DNA of 64,000 bases from Nocardioides jishulii. Its GTDB lineage: Bacteria; Actinomycetota; Actinomycetes; Propionibacteriales; Nocardioidaceae. Under the pieces are notes generated by a model. It ran no database searches. It saw only the letters and a program-made list of their open reading frames with translations, and was not told the DNA's origin. The stretch is taken from contig NZ_CP040748.1 of assembly GCF_006007965.1 (NCBI RefSeq), positions 1,364,001 to 1,428,000 of the forward strand, written 5' to 3'. Below are positions 30,781 through 38,842 of this stretch, piece after piece. The position numbers and the translations under genes are program-made. Numbering within the stretch: the first letter of the stretch is position 1; every line of letters begins with the position of its first letter.

Positions 30781-32645
30781 GCGACACCGACACCGAGGTC
30801 CACCCCACCAGGACGCAGCCGCGACGCCGCGCTGAGGCGCCTGCGAACTTCTCGTGGCTCGCCATGGCCAAGGACTCGTTCCGGTCGCCGGTCGGGATCG
30901 TGGCCGTCCTGCTCATCACGGTCCAGGCGATCTGGCGCGGCACCTCGGTCGCCGGTGGCTTCTTCACGCAGGACGACTACCTCATGCTCCGCCGAGCGGC
31001 GGACGAACCGCTCGACCTGGCCCACCTGGCCGCGCCGCACGCCGGTGAGTTCTCGCCGATCGGCAACCTCGTCTTCTGGGCGACGACGCGTGTGGCCGGC
31101 ATTGACTGGGGTGCCGTGACGCTCGTGGTCGTGGTCCTGCAGGCCGTGGCGGCGGTGCTCATGTGGGTGGTGCTCACCCAGATCCTCGCCGACCGCTGGG
31201 TCAAGCTCCCGCTCCTCGCGGTAGCGCTCTTCACGCCCCTGACCCTCGGCACGACGATGTGGTGGAGCCTCGCTTCGACCCACCTCCCCACGGTCGTCCT
31301 CCTGCTGCTCGGGGTCTCCGCCCTCCTGGCGAACCTCCGGCGTGGGTGGCAGCCGGGCGTGGGCGTGGGCACCGTCTGCCTCCTGCTCGTCCTGGTGTGC
31401 AGCGACCGGTCCCTGGCGCTGCCGTTCCTCGCGTTCGTCGTGGTGGCCGCGATGCTCCCCGACGAGGAGGCCGGCGTCGGCGCCCGGTTGTGGGGCGCCG
31501 CGACCCGCTACGCCAAGACGTGGCTCCTGCTCGTGGTCGCCCTCGTCGCGCGGGTCATCGTCGGGGTCGGGCGAGAGGGCTCCGGCTACGGGTGGAACAA
31601 CTCCTTCTCCGACGTGAAGTACGTGCTGGAGCAGTACGTCCGTCAAGGCGTCTCCGGCCTGCTCGGCGGGCCGTGGGGCGGCACCATGAACTCCACGGTC
31701 CTCGAGCCAGAGGAGAACTGGCCACTCGCGGTGGCCGCGGCGCTCTGCCTGCTGCTCCTCGTCCCGATCGTGCGTTCCCTGCGTCACCCCGTGGTGCTCG
31801 TGGCCGGGGTGGGGCTGGTGGTCAACTTCCTGCTGGGGGGCGTCGTCCTGCTCCTGACCAAGGAGGGTCTCACCGCCATGGGGATGGTCTCGCGCTTCGT
31901 CGCGGACGTCGTCCCGGTGGTCGTGGTGATCGTTGCCCTGGCGTTGCGCAAGACGCTGGTCCCGGCCGAGCTGCGTCGCGTGGTCGTCGCCTCGCCCGTG
32001 GCGGTGGCCCTCGGGCTGACGGTCGCGGTGACGGTGTCGGCGGGCGTGACCACCCGGGTGATGGTGCCCGAGCTGGACAACTCCGACGACCGCTCCTACG
32101 TGGACTACATCCGGTCAGGACTTGAGCTCGATCCCCGCATCGTCCTGCTCGACGGGCCGGTCCCCGAGGGCATCATGTCGGCGCTGTTCGGCAAGGACGC
32201 GACGGTCTCGACCGTCGTGGGGCTCTTGCCGCAGCAGCCCACCTTCGACATGCCCAGCGAGGTGCTGAGGATCGTCGACGGGGCAGGCATCCTGCGCGAG
32301 GTCAACGTCGACATGGCGGTGTCCTCGAAGCCGGCGCCGCCGGGTGACTGCGGGTGGGCCGTGACCGGTGCCCGCAGCACGATCCCGATGCGGGAGGAGG
32401 TGCCGGACGGCGACCACGTCATGGAGATCGCCTACCTCAGCGGAGGAGACACCTACGCCGAGGTGCAGGCGGGCGACTCGACGGTGCGGATCCCGATCCG
32501 GTCCGGCGTCCACGAGGTGACCCTGCCGGTGAAGTCTTCGTTCTCCGAGGTGACCTTCGTGCTCGAGGACCCGGCGCAGACCGTCTGCGTCGCCACCCTG
32601 GTGGCGGGCGCGCCCGGGGCGGCGCCCCTGCCCGACATGCCGTGA
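30777..32645 (+). CDS. Large GT-C-like integral membrane protein
   Basis: 622 aa with about ten to eleven predicted membrane helices, ending in a 150-residue extracytoplasmic domain. The first loop carries GGFFTQDDYLMLRRA, an acidic pair at the position where GT-C enzymes keep their catalytic Asp. A later segment (RFVADVVPVVVVIVALAL) precedes the last helices. I do not recognise a named family. The start ATG follows GGAAGAGGAACG and overlaps the aftD stop, so it is translationally coupled to aftD and is probably part of the same glycan assembly machinery, either as a polyprenyl-phosphate-sugar-dependent transferase or as a polymerase/ligase. Confidence 0.6.
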   Translation: MSDTDTEVHPTRTQPRRRAEAPANFSWLAMAKDSFRSPVGIVAVLLITVQAIWRGTSVAGGFFTQDDYLMLRRAADEPLDLAHLAAPHAGEFSPIGNLVFWATTRVAGIDWGAVTLVVVVLQAVAAVLMWVVLTQILADRWVKLPLLAVALFTPLTLGTTMWWSLASTHLPTVVLLLLGVSALLANLRRGWQPGVGVGTVCLLLVLVCSDRSLALPFLAFVVVAAMLPDEEAGVGARLWGAATRYAKTWLLLVVALVARVIVGVGREGSGYGWNNSFSDVKYVLEQYVRQGVSGLLGGPWGGTMNSTVLEPEENWPLAVAAALCLLLLVPIVRSLRHPVVLVAGVGLVVNFLLGGVVLLLTKEGLTAMGMVSRFVADVVPVVVVIVALALRKTLVPAELRRVVVASPVAVALGLTVAVTVSAGVTTRVMVPELDNSDDRSYVDYIRSGLELDPRIVLLDGPVPEGIMSALFGKDATVSTVVGLLPQQPTFDMPSEVLRIVDGAGILREVNVDMAVSSKPAPPGDCGWAVTGARSTIPMREEVPDGDHVMEIAYLSGGDTYAEVQAGDSTVRIPIRSGVHEVTLPVKSSFSEVTFVLEDPAQTVCVATLVAGAPGAAPLPDMP

Positions 32646-32655
32646 CGAGGGCCCG

Positions 32656-34356
32656 GTGACCGTGCTGGGAGGCCGCCGCCTGTCGAGGTGGCCCGACCTG
32701 GTGCTGACGATCGGCGTGATGCTGCTCGTGCTCGGGCCCGTGCTGTTCGACCGCGGGTTCGTCCTGGTGGGTGACATGGTCTTCGTCCCTGACCAGCCGT
32801 GGAAGGACACCTGGACCGGCGGCGACGGGGGAGTGCCCCGCGCCGTGCCCGGTGACGCGATCGTCTCGCTCCTGACCACCGTGGTCCCCGGTGAGCTCCT
32901 GCAACGGCTGGTGCTGACCGGCACGTTCATCGCCGCGGGTGCGGGCATGTCGCGCCTGACGAGGAACCTGCCGTTCCTCGCCCGTGCCGCCGGCATCGTC
33001 CTCTTCCTGTGGAACCCCTACGTCCACGAGCGCCTCGCGATCGGGCACTGGGCGCTCCTGTGCGGGTACGCCGCGCTGCCCTGGGTGGCGGACGCCGTCG
33101 CCACCCTCCGTTCCGACGAGGGAGGGCGGGCCAGGCATCGCGCCTGGGCGCTGCTCGTGGTGGCGCTCGCGGTGGCCGGGTGGGGGTCGCCCACAGGAGG
33201 CGTGCTCACCACGGTGACGGCGCTGGTGCTCGCGCTGGGCCAGTGGCGCACGGCCGCGCGCGTCCTGGGACTCGGCCTCTTCGTCAACCTGCCGTGGATC
33301 GTCCCGGCGTTCGGCAACGGTGCCGACCAGCTGCCCCCGGACGCGTTCGGGGTGGAGGCCTTCGCCTCGTCGTCCGACACCCCCTTCGGGGTGCTGGGGT
33401 CACTCCTCACGTTCGGGGGCATCTGGAAGGAGTCGATCGTCCCGGCAGACCGCGGGGACGTGCTGTCGGCGACGCTCGGCCTCGCGCTGGTGCTCGTGGC
33501 CGCGTACGGGTGGTGGGCCTCGCGCCGGGCTCCGGTCCTCCCGTGGCGCCAGGCACTGGCGCTGGGCCTGGGATCGGTGCTCGTCGCCGCCGTCGGAGGC
33601 GTGGGTCCCCTCCAGGGAGCGGTCGAGTGGTGCGTGCTCCACGTGCCCGGAGGGGGCCTGCTGCGCGACGGACAGAAGTGGGTCGCTCCGTGGGTGCTGG
33701 TCGCCGCCGTCGGGCTCTCCGCAGCGGTGGCGCGGCTGGCTGAGTGGTCGACGGGCCGCAGTGGTGCGGGTCGGGCCTGGCTGGTCTGCTTCCTGCTCGC
33801 CCCGGTGGCCGCACTTCCGTCGTTCGCCCTGGGGCTCGGCGGCTTCCTGCACTCCGACGAGTTCCCCGCGCAATGGCACGACGTCCGCGCGGAGATGGAG
33901 CGGCTCGACGTCGACGACGACCTCGTCGTGGTGCTGCCCTTCTCCACCTACCGTCGCTTCGACTGGACCCCACGCACCATCCTCGACCCCGCACCGCGCT
34001 TCTTCCCCGGGCGCATGGTGACCGAGGATGCGCTGACGGTGCCCGAGGGGACGGTCGGTGGAGAGAGTGCGCTGTCCGCCCGGGTCCGTGGGGCCGACGA
34101 CGCCGACGAGCTGGCCGACGTGCTCAGCGCGGCGGGGGTGCGCTGGGCGCTGGTCCACCGCAGCACGGAGGACGTCGTCCTGCCCGCCGGCACGCAGGTC
34201 GTCGCCGAGGGCGACCAGCTCACCCTGCTGCGTCTGCGCGAGCCGACCGGGGACGCTGCGTACGCGGGGGAGTGGCGGCCCGTGGCGTACGCCGTCCTCG
34301 ACCTGCTGGTCCTCTGCGGAACGGCGGGCCTGGCGCTCCGGCTCACGCTCAGGTGA
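32656..34356 (+). CDS. GT-C-like integral membrane protein
   Basis: 566 aa with about eleven helices. The N-terminal extracytoplasmic loop has GDMVFVPDQPW. A conserved-looking stretch FLWNPYVHERLAIGHWALL resembles the loop-and-helix pattern of the aftD-type N-terminal domain. A soluble segment (residues about 405-535) follows with VVVLPFSTYRRFDWTPRTIL. It lies 10 nt after the previous gene, starting at GTG, in the aftD operon. In mycobacteria a membrane protein of similar size also lies near aftD, but orthology cannot be shown here. Function unknown; envelope glycan synthesis is inferred from context. Confidence 0.58.
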   Translation: MTVLGGRRLSRWPDLVLTIGVMLLVLGPVLFDRGFVLVGDMVFVPDQPWKDTWTGGDGGVPRAVPGDAIVSLLTTVVPGELLQRLVLTGTFIAAGAGMSRLTRNLPFLARAAGIVLFLWNPYVHERLAIGHWALLCGYAALPWVADAVATLRSDEGGRARHRAWALLVVALAVAGWGSPTGGVLTTVTALVLALGQWRTAARVLGLGLFVNLPWIVPAFGNGADQLPPDAFGVEAFASSSDTPFGVLGSLLTFGGIWKESIVPADRGDVLSATLGLALVLVAAYGWWASRRAPVLPWRQALALGLGSVLVAAVGGVGPLQGAVEWCVLHVPGGGLLRDGQKWVAPWVLVAAVGLSAAVARLAEWSTGRSGAGRAWLVCFLLAPVAALPSFALGLGGFLHSDEFPAQWHDVRAEMERLDVDDDLVVVLPFSTYRRFDWTPRTILDPAPRFFPGRMVTEDALTVPEGTVGGESALSARVRGADDADELADVLSAAGVRWALVHRSTEDVVLPAGTQVVAEGDQLTLLRLREPTGDAAYAGEWRPVAYAVLDLLVLCGTAGLALRLTLR

Positions 34357-34409
34357 CGACTCAGGTCCGCAACGTGGGCAATGTCTCCCACGCCCGGGCT
34401 GGGGATGCC

Positions 34410-34415
34410 TATACT
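34410..34415 (+). promoter_or_regulatory. -10 box of the small membrane protein gene
   Basis: TATACT, the best -10 match in this part of the window, 31 nt before the ATG. The leader would hold GGGAGG. This AT-rich box stands out in otherwise GC-rich sequence. Confidence 0.65.
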
Positions 34416-34446
34416 GCAAGGAAGTAACGAGGTCTGGGAGGACTAC

Positions 34447-34596
34447 ATGTTCGGGTTTGGTTGGCTGATTTCGCTCCTCACGGGCGCTGTTGCCGCAGTC
34501 ATCACCGTGATCATCGCTGTTGCCAGCCTGACCGGTGTCGACGCGGACCACGAAGGTCCCGGCTCCCCGGGCGCCGGCCAGTACGGCGACGACTGA
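34447..34596 (+). CDS. Small membrane protein (49 aa)
   Basis: 49 aa starting MFGFGWLISLLTGAVAAVITV. One transmembrane helix spans residues 4-28 and a short acidic, Gly/Asp-rich tail follows (VDADHEGPGSPG, ending QYGDD). The ATG is preceded by GGGAGG at 5-nt spacing, by a clear TATACT promoter, and is followed by a hairpin with a T tract. It is therefore a free-standing, probably well-expressed gene. No family recognised. It lies next to the aftD operon, and a small exported protein (Rv0236A, from memory) also accompanies mycobacterial aftD; similarity between them was not tested. Confidence 0.68.
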   Translation: MFGFGWLISLLTGAVAAVITVIIAVASLTGVDADHEGPGSPGAGQYGDD

Positions 34597-34629
34597 CACT
34601 TCGGTCGGCCACCCGACCTCACGTCTTCG

Positions 34630-34661
34630 AACCTCGGACGGACCTTGGTCCTTCCGAGGTT
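34630..34661 (+). terminator. Terminator of the small membrane protein gene
   Basis: 15-bp stem with one mismatch (34630-34644 with 34647-34661), 2-nt nominal loop, followed by TTCG. The right arm ends in TT, giving a short U tract. Confidence 0.75.
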
Positions 34662-34706
34662 TTCGTGCGTCCCCGTGATGCGGCAGAGACGTTCCTCCGT
34701 CAGCCT

Positions 34707-34744
34707 GAAGAAGGCCTCGACCCGGAGGGGTCGAGGCCTTCTTC
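34707..34744 (-). terminator. Terminator of the GT4 glycosyltransferase gene
   Basis: 16-bp perfect stem (GAAGAAGGCCTCGACC and complement) with a 6-nt loop. On the minus strand it lies about 25 nt past the stop at 34770. Confidence 0.75.
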
Positions 34745-34769
34745 GCGAGCGGCGCGCGGGGGCGCCGGG

Positions 34770-35858
34770 TCAGGCCGGCAGGCAGCCCTCGACCACGGCG
34801 GTCGTGGCCTCCCAGGTGAACTGTTCGCTGCGCATCTGCGCCTTGGTGCCCAATCCCTCGCGCAGGGCGCGGTCGGCGAGCAGACGGCGTACGCAGTCGG
34901 TGAAGTCGTCCTGGTCCTGGGCCAGGAGTCCGGTCACGCCGTCGAGGATCGACTCCTGGACGCCTCCGGCGGAGCGGTAGGCGACCGACGGCACTCCTAC
35001 GTGTGCGGCCTCGACGATCGAGAGGCCCCACCCTTCCTTCAAGGAGGGCATGACGTGCACCCAGGCGCGTGAGAGCTCCTCGAACTTGGTCGTGTCGTCG
35101 ACGTGGCCGAGCAGGCGTACGCGGTCCTCGAGGTCGAGCTCGACGACCATCTCGCGCAGCTGGTCCGCCCACCAGCCGTCGCCCATGACGGTGAGCGTCG
35201 CGTCCGGGACCTCGTCGCGCAGGGCGTGCAGGGTACGGACGGCGTGCTCGATCTGCTTGTGCGGGACGAGCCGGCTGAGCGCCACCAGGCTCGGGTGCGG
35301 GTCTCGCGGGGGAGCAGTGAACTCGGGCACCGGAGGCACGCCGTTGTAGGCGATGCGGATGCGGTCCTCGGCGACGCCCAGCGAGACGAGCTCGGCAGCC
35401 GTGATCTGGCTGACGGCCACGTAGTCGTTGGAGCGGTTCACCCAAGGGGCGACCCGGGACTCCATGAACCATCCCACCTTCGCCAGCAGAGGGCCGACGA
35501 CCGGCCACTGCTCGCGGTGGACGTGGTGGACCAGCACGGTCACCTTGGCGCGGGTGAAGAGGTGCGCGAGGAACGGCATGCCGTTCTGCACCTCGATCAC
35601 GTGGTCGATGCGTCCGAGCCGCCGGGTCATCAGGTAGAAGGCGGCCCAGAGGTAGACGGTCATGTGCTGGCCGACGCGCACGTAGCGCACCCCGTCGATG
35701 ACCTCTTCCTTCGGGCTCCCGGGATAGCGAGCGGTCAGGGTCGTGACCTGGTGCCCCGCAGCCGCGAGGCGCGTGGACACCTGGAGCAGGTAGGTCTCCG
35801 AGCCCCCGCCCTCGGGGTGCCGGTGGTCACGCCAGTTGAGGATGGCGACGTGGCTCAT
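34770..35858 (-). CDS. GT4-family glycosyltransferase
   Basis: 362-aa cytoplasmic GT-B enzyme. The N-terminal lobe begins HVAILNWRDHRHPEGGGSE, the glycine-rich acceptor loop of the family. The C-terminal lobe has VALSRLVPHKQIE for the nucleotide-sugar phosphate and the EX7E motif in KEGWGLSIVEA. The ATG follows a strong GAGGAGG site. It would add a sugar to a lipid-linked or cytoplasmic glycan intermediate. The adjacent gene on the other strand is a methyltransferase, and in mycobacteria a similar glycosyltransferase/methyltransferase pair (Rv0225/Rv0224c, recalled) accompanies the aftD region. Confidence 0.87.
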   Translation of the reverse strand: MSHVAILNWRDHRHPEGGGSETYLLQVSTRLAAAGHQVTTLTARYPGSPKEEVIDGVRYVRVGQHMTVYLWAAFYLMTRRLGRIDHVIEVQNGMPFLAHLFTRAKVTVLVHHVHREQWPVVGPLLAKVGWFMESRVAPWVNRSNDYVAVSQITAAELVSLGVAEDRIRIAYNGVPPVPEFTAPPRDPHPSLVALSRLVPHKQIEHAVRTLHALRDEVPDATLTVMGDGWWADQLREMVVELDLEDRVRLLGHVDDTTKFEELSRAWVHVMPSLKEGWGLSIVEAAHVGVPSVAYRSAGGVQESILDGVTGLLAQDQDDFTDCVRRLLADRALREGLGTKAQMRSEQFTWEATTAVVEGCLPA

Positions 35859-35944
35859 GCGTGCCGCCTCCTCGTACCGACAGACTGGACCGTTCGGATG
35901 GTGAACACCACCTGGTCTCCCTCCTGGTGCTGATTACTCGAGGG

Positions 35945-35950
35945 TAGCAT
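35945..35950 (+). promoter_or_regulatory. -10 box for leaderless methyltransferase transcript
   Basis: TAGCAT, seven bases, then GTG 35958. No Shine-Dalgarno sequence. Confidence 0.62.
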
Positions 35951-35957
35951 CCGCGAT

Positions 35958-36731
35958 GTGAGCCATTCCACAGACCAGATCAGTTCTTCGCGACCGCCGG
36001 CGGGTGGTCTCGCCCGCGACGACTGGCGCCGTTCGGTGAAGCTCTTCCGGTCGTTCCTGACCGAGCAGACCGACCCGGAGGGCTTCTACGGGTTGATCGC
36101 GGACGACACCCTCGACCTCCTGCGTCGTCACGTGGACATCGAGGGCAGGACGATCGCCGACTTCGGTGGGGCGGCCGGCTTCTACTCCGACGCCTTCCGG
36201 CGCGCCGGCGCGACGTCACTGGTGGTCGACCTCGACCACACCGAGATCGTGGCGCACGGGGTGAAGCACCCGTTGTCGGTCGTCGCACGTGCCGAGCAGT
36301 CCCCCTTGCGCGACGAGTCCGTCGACATCGGCTTCTCGAGCAACATGCTGGAGCACGTGCCGGACCTGGCTTCGGTGGCCGACCAGATCGCTCGCGTGGT
36401 CAAGCCAGGTGGCTACGTGGTGCTGTCCTACACCGCTTGGTACGGACCGTGGGGTGGTCACGAGACCTCGCCCTGGCACCTGCTGGGAGGTGAACGTGCG
36501 GCGCGTCGCTACGAGCGCAAGACCGGGCGCCCGCCCAAGAACGTCTTCGGCGAGAGCATGTACGCCGCGACCGTGGCCGAGGGGATGGCGTGGGCGCGCT
36601 CGCGTGACGACCTGGTCCTGCTCGAGGAGCGGCCCCGTTACCTCCCGCCGGCGAGTCGGCACCTGCTCAAGGTGCCGGGTCTGCGTGAGGTGTTGACCTG
36701 GAACCTGTGGCAGGTTCTGCGCAAGAAGTGA
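35958..36731 (+). CDS. Class I SAM-dependent methyltransferase (Methyltransf_11-like)
   Basis: 257 aa. SAM motif I is IADFGGAAGFYSDAF, followed by VVDLD and the post-I region LRDESVDIGFSSNMLEHVPD, then VVKPGGYVVLSYT. The pattern MLEHVPD is typical of Methyltransf_11 enzymes. A C-terminal extension (PRYLPPASRHLLKVPGLREV) contains amphipathic residues that may associate with the membrane. Leaderless start from TAGCAT. Divergent from the GT4 gene. Probably methylates a sugar or lipid intermediate of the same pathway (inference from position). Confidence 0.85.
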   Translation: MSHSTDQISSSRPPAGGLARDDWRRSVKLFRSFLTEQTDPEGFYGLIADDTLDLLRRHVDIEGRTIADFGGAAGFYSDAFRRAGATSLVVDLDHTEIVAHGVKHPLSVVARAEQSPLRDESVDIGFSSNMLEHVPDLASVADQIARVVKPGGYVVLSYTAWYGPWGGHETSPWHLLGGERAARRYERKTGRPPKNVFGESMYAATVAEGMAWARSRDDLVLLEERPRYLPPASRHLLKVPGLREVLTWNLWQVLRKK

Positions 36732-36879
36732 TCCACCTCATGGTGTGATCACCCCAGGGGCCTTCGGGTCAGTCGCGCCCCCGGCTCAGCCGACACATTG
36801 TGGGCTGCGTCACCGTTTCGTCTACCGGCTGGTAGCGTGCGGCTACTTATTGGCAGGGATGTCTGGAGGGAGCACGCAA

Positions 36880-37818
36880 GTGCGAGGAAAGTTGGGCCCG
36901 ATCCTCTCGGGCATTGGTGGGTTCCTACTCGTCGTGGGGATCCTCCTGAACGTGTACGCATACCCGAGGTTGGCCACGGCTCCGCTGGACCAGGACAGCA
37001 CCTCGACGCTGTCCGGCCCTGGTGCGACCGTCTTCGACACAGGTTCGCTGACCGAGATCGACACTGAGCTCACCACCACCGCGAAGACCGTCGGTGACGT
37101 CGAGGACTCCGAGGAGGCTGGCGACAACGTCCGTGTCTGGGTCAACGCCACCTCGACGAAGTCGGCCGACGGCGTGGTTCGTTCGCGCACCATCGAACGT
37201 GTGGCGTTCGACGGCTTCACCGGCGAGGCCGTGGACTGCTGCAACGCTTGGTCCGAGATGGAGATGGGCCAGTCCGAGGAGACGAAGTTCGAGGGACAGG
37301 TCTTCAAGTTCCCCTTCCAGACCGAGAAGAAGACGTACAAGTGGTGGGACGGCACGCTGAAGCGGGCCTTCGACGCCGAGTACGAGCGTGAGGAGAAGGT
37401 CAAGGGGATCAACACCTACGTCTTCGTCCAGACGATCGAGCCGGAGATCTGGACCCAGGCCCCCGCACTGCCCCCGGAGATCCTCGGTCTCAAGGGCAAG
37501 GAGCCGATCGTCGCCGACCGCACGTACGGCAACATCCGTACCTTCTGGGTCGAGCCCGAGACCGGCGTCGTCATCAACCGCGTCGAGCAGCAGTCGGCCG
37601 CCCTCCAGGTCGACGGTGAGGACAAGATCACCGTGACCGACGTGGAGACGCAGTTCACCGACGAGACCGTGGCCGCCAACGTCAAGGAGTACGGCGACAA
37701 GGCGAAGCAGCTCAAGCTGATCCGCTCGACCCTGCCTCTTGCGCTGGGCATCGGCGGTCTCGTGCTGATCCTGGTCGGCTTCCTGCTCCACCGCCGCGCC
37801 AAGGCTTCGGAGTACTGA
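36880..37818 (+). CDS. DUF3068 (PorA-family) membrane protein
   Basis: 312 aa with one N-terminal membrane helix (GPILSGIGGFLLVVGILLNV), a large extracytoplasmic beta-rich domain, and a C-terminal helix (LPLALGIGGLVLILVGFLL) ending in a basic tail. This topology and the YxxPRLA segment after helix 1 fit DUF3068. The domain is annotated as PorA-like but has no proven channel function. GTG 36880 was chosen because GGAGGG lies nine bases upstream. Mycobacterial DUF3068 genes (for example Rv0227c, recalled) sit in the aftD neighbourhood, matching this location. Role unknown, likely in envelope glycan or glycolipid export. Confidence 0.8.
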   Translation: MRGKLGPILSGIGGFLLVVGILLNVYAYPRLATAPLDQDSTSTLSGPGATVFDTGSLTEIDTELTTTAKTVGDVEDSEEAGDNVRVWVNATSTKSADGVVRSRTIERVAFDGFTGEAVDCCNAWSEMEMGQSEETKFEGQVFKFPFQTEKKTYKWWDGTLKRAFDAEYEREEKVKGINTYVFVQTIEPEIWTQAPALPPEILGLKGKEPIVADRTYGNIRTFWVEPETGVVINRVEQQSAALQVDGEDKITVTDVETQFTDETVAANVKEYGDKAKQLKLIRSTLPLALGIGGLVLILVGFLLHRRAKASEY

Positions 37819-37846
37819 GCCGACGCACAGAAGCACGCACCCCCTC

Positions 37847-37883
37847 AGGAGCTCGGTCGGACCACTGGTCCGGTCGGGCTCCT
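37847..37883. terminator. Hairpin between DUF3068 gene and convergent methyltransferase
   Basis: Interrupted inverted repeat: outer AGGAGC/GCTCCT and inner CGGACC/GGTCCG around a short loop. It lies between converging genes. Confidence 0.5.
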
Positions 37884-37928
37884 GGTGCGTTCGGAGGGAT
37901 CCGTCGGTGACTGCCTCGTGTGGGGCCC

Positions 37929-38768
37929 TCAGGGGGCGAGGTCGGTGACGAAGAGCGCGGTCCCCGGGGTCAGTGAGCCACGCGTACGCGACCAGCCTTC
38001 CCAGACGCGTTCGTGCCCCTCGGGCCACTCGGGCTCGAGGAGGTCGACGAGGCGGAAGCCCGTGGCGGCCAGCAGCCGCACCCAGTCGCCCAACGTGCGG
38101 TGGTGCTCCACGTAGGTGACGATGCCGGTCTGCGGGTCGGTCTCCACGTAGGGGGTGCGGTCCCAGTAGGACTGCGAGGCGGTCAGCCCTTCGGGCCCGG
38201 GATCGTCCGGGAAGGACCACCGCGTCGGGTGGGTGATGGAGAAGGCGAACCGGCCGCCCGGACGCAGCACTCGCGCCGTCTCCTCCACCGCGGCGTCGAG
38301 GTCCGCCACGAACTGCAGGGCGCCGAAGGACGAGAAGACCACGTCGAAGCTCGCGTCCCGGAACGGCAGCTGGGTCGCCGTCCCCAGGACTGACGGGACG
38401 GGTGTGCCCGTCTCGAGGTCGATGCGGCGTGCGTGCTGCAGCTGGCGCATCGACAGGTCGATCCCGATGCCGGTCCCGCCCTGCTGGCGCACCCAGCGCG
38501 AGCACTGGCCGGCCCCGCTGCCCACCTCCAGGACCCGGCGACCGCGCAGCTCACCCAGGGCGCCTGCCTCCTGCTCGGTCAGTCCCTCGGGGCCCCAGAC
38601 GAAGCCGATGTCGCCGAGGAACTCGCCGTGCGTGGCCTGGTACTCGTCGGCGTAGCGGTCCCACTCAGGGCCGTTGGCCCGGCGTGACTCCTCCTCCGAG
38701 ACCTCTCGGCGGTCGACGGAGACGGACTGTGGCAGGTGTTCCCACTGCGGGGTGCGCGACTCGGACAC
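37929..38768 (-). CDS. Class I SAM-dependent methyltransferase
   Basis: 279 aa. SAM motif I VLEVGSGAGQCSRWV, then GIGIDLSMRQL, FDVVFSSFGALQFV and RPGGRFAFSITHP. Actinobacterial proteins of this layout have an N-terminal segment (ANGPEWDRYADEYQATHG) that closes over the active site. GTG start lies seven bases after a minus-strand TAGCAT box. Divergent from the phosphotransferase gene. The substrate cannot be predicted; it may not belong to the glycan pathway. Confidence 0.85.
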   Translation of the reverse strand: MSESRTPQWEHLPQSVSVDRREVSEEESRRANGPEWDRYADEYQATHGEFLGDIGFVWGPEGLTEQEAGALGELRGRRVLEVGSGAGQCSRWVRQQGGTGIGIDLSMRQLQHARRIDLETGTPVPSVLGTATQLPFRDASFDVVFSSFGALQFVADLDAAVEETARVLRPGGRFAFSITHPTRWSFPDDPGPEGLTASQSYWDRTPYVETDPQTGIVTYVEHHRTLGDWVRLLAATGFRLVDLLEPEWPEGHERVWEGWSRTRGSLTPGTALFVTDLAP

Positions 38769-38775
38769 CCCTCGG

Positions 38776-38781
38776 ATGCTA
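38776..38781 (-). promoter_or_regulatory. -10 box for leaderless methyltransferase transcript
   Basis: TAGCAT on the minus strand, seven bases before GTG 38768. The same box and spacing occur before the methyltransferase at 35958. Confidence 0.6.
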
Positions 38782-38842
38782 GTCGTGCGTGGTTGCGTCG
38801 TCCTGGGGCAGGCGTCGCCCAGGGAGGGGTGGGAGTGGCACC

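Noticed and set aside
36745-36879. 45-codon N-terminal extension of the DUF3068 protein
   Set aside because: GTG 36880 has GGAGGG at suitable spacing and begins next to the first membrane helix; the extension contains no conserved sequence.
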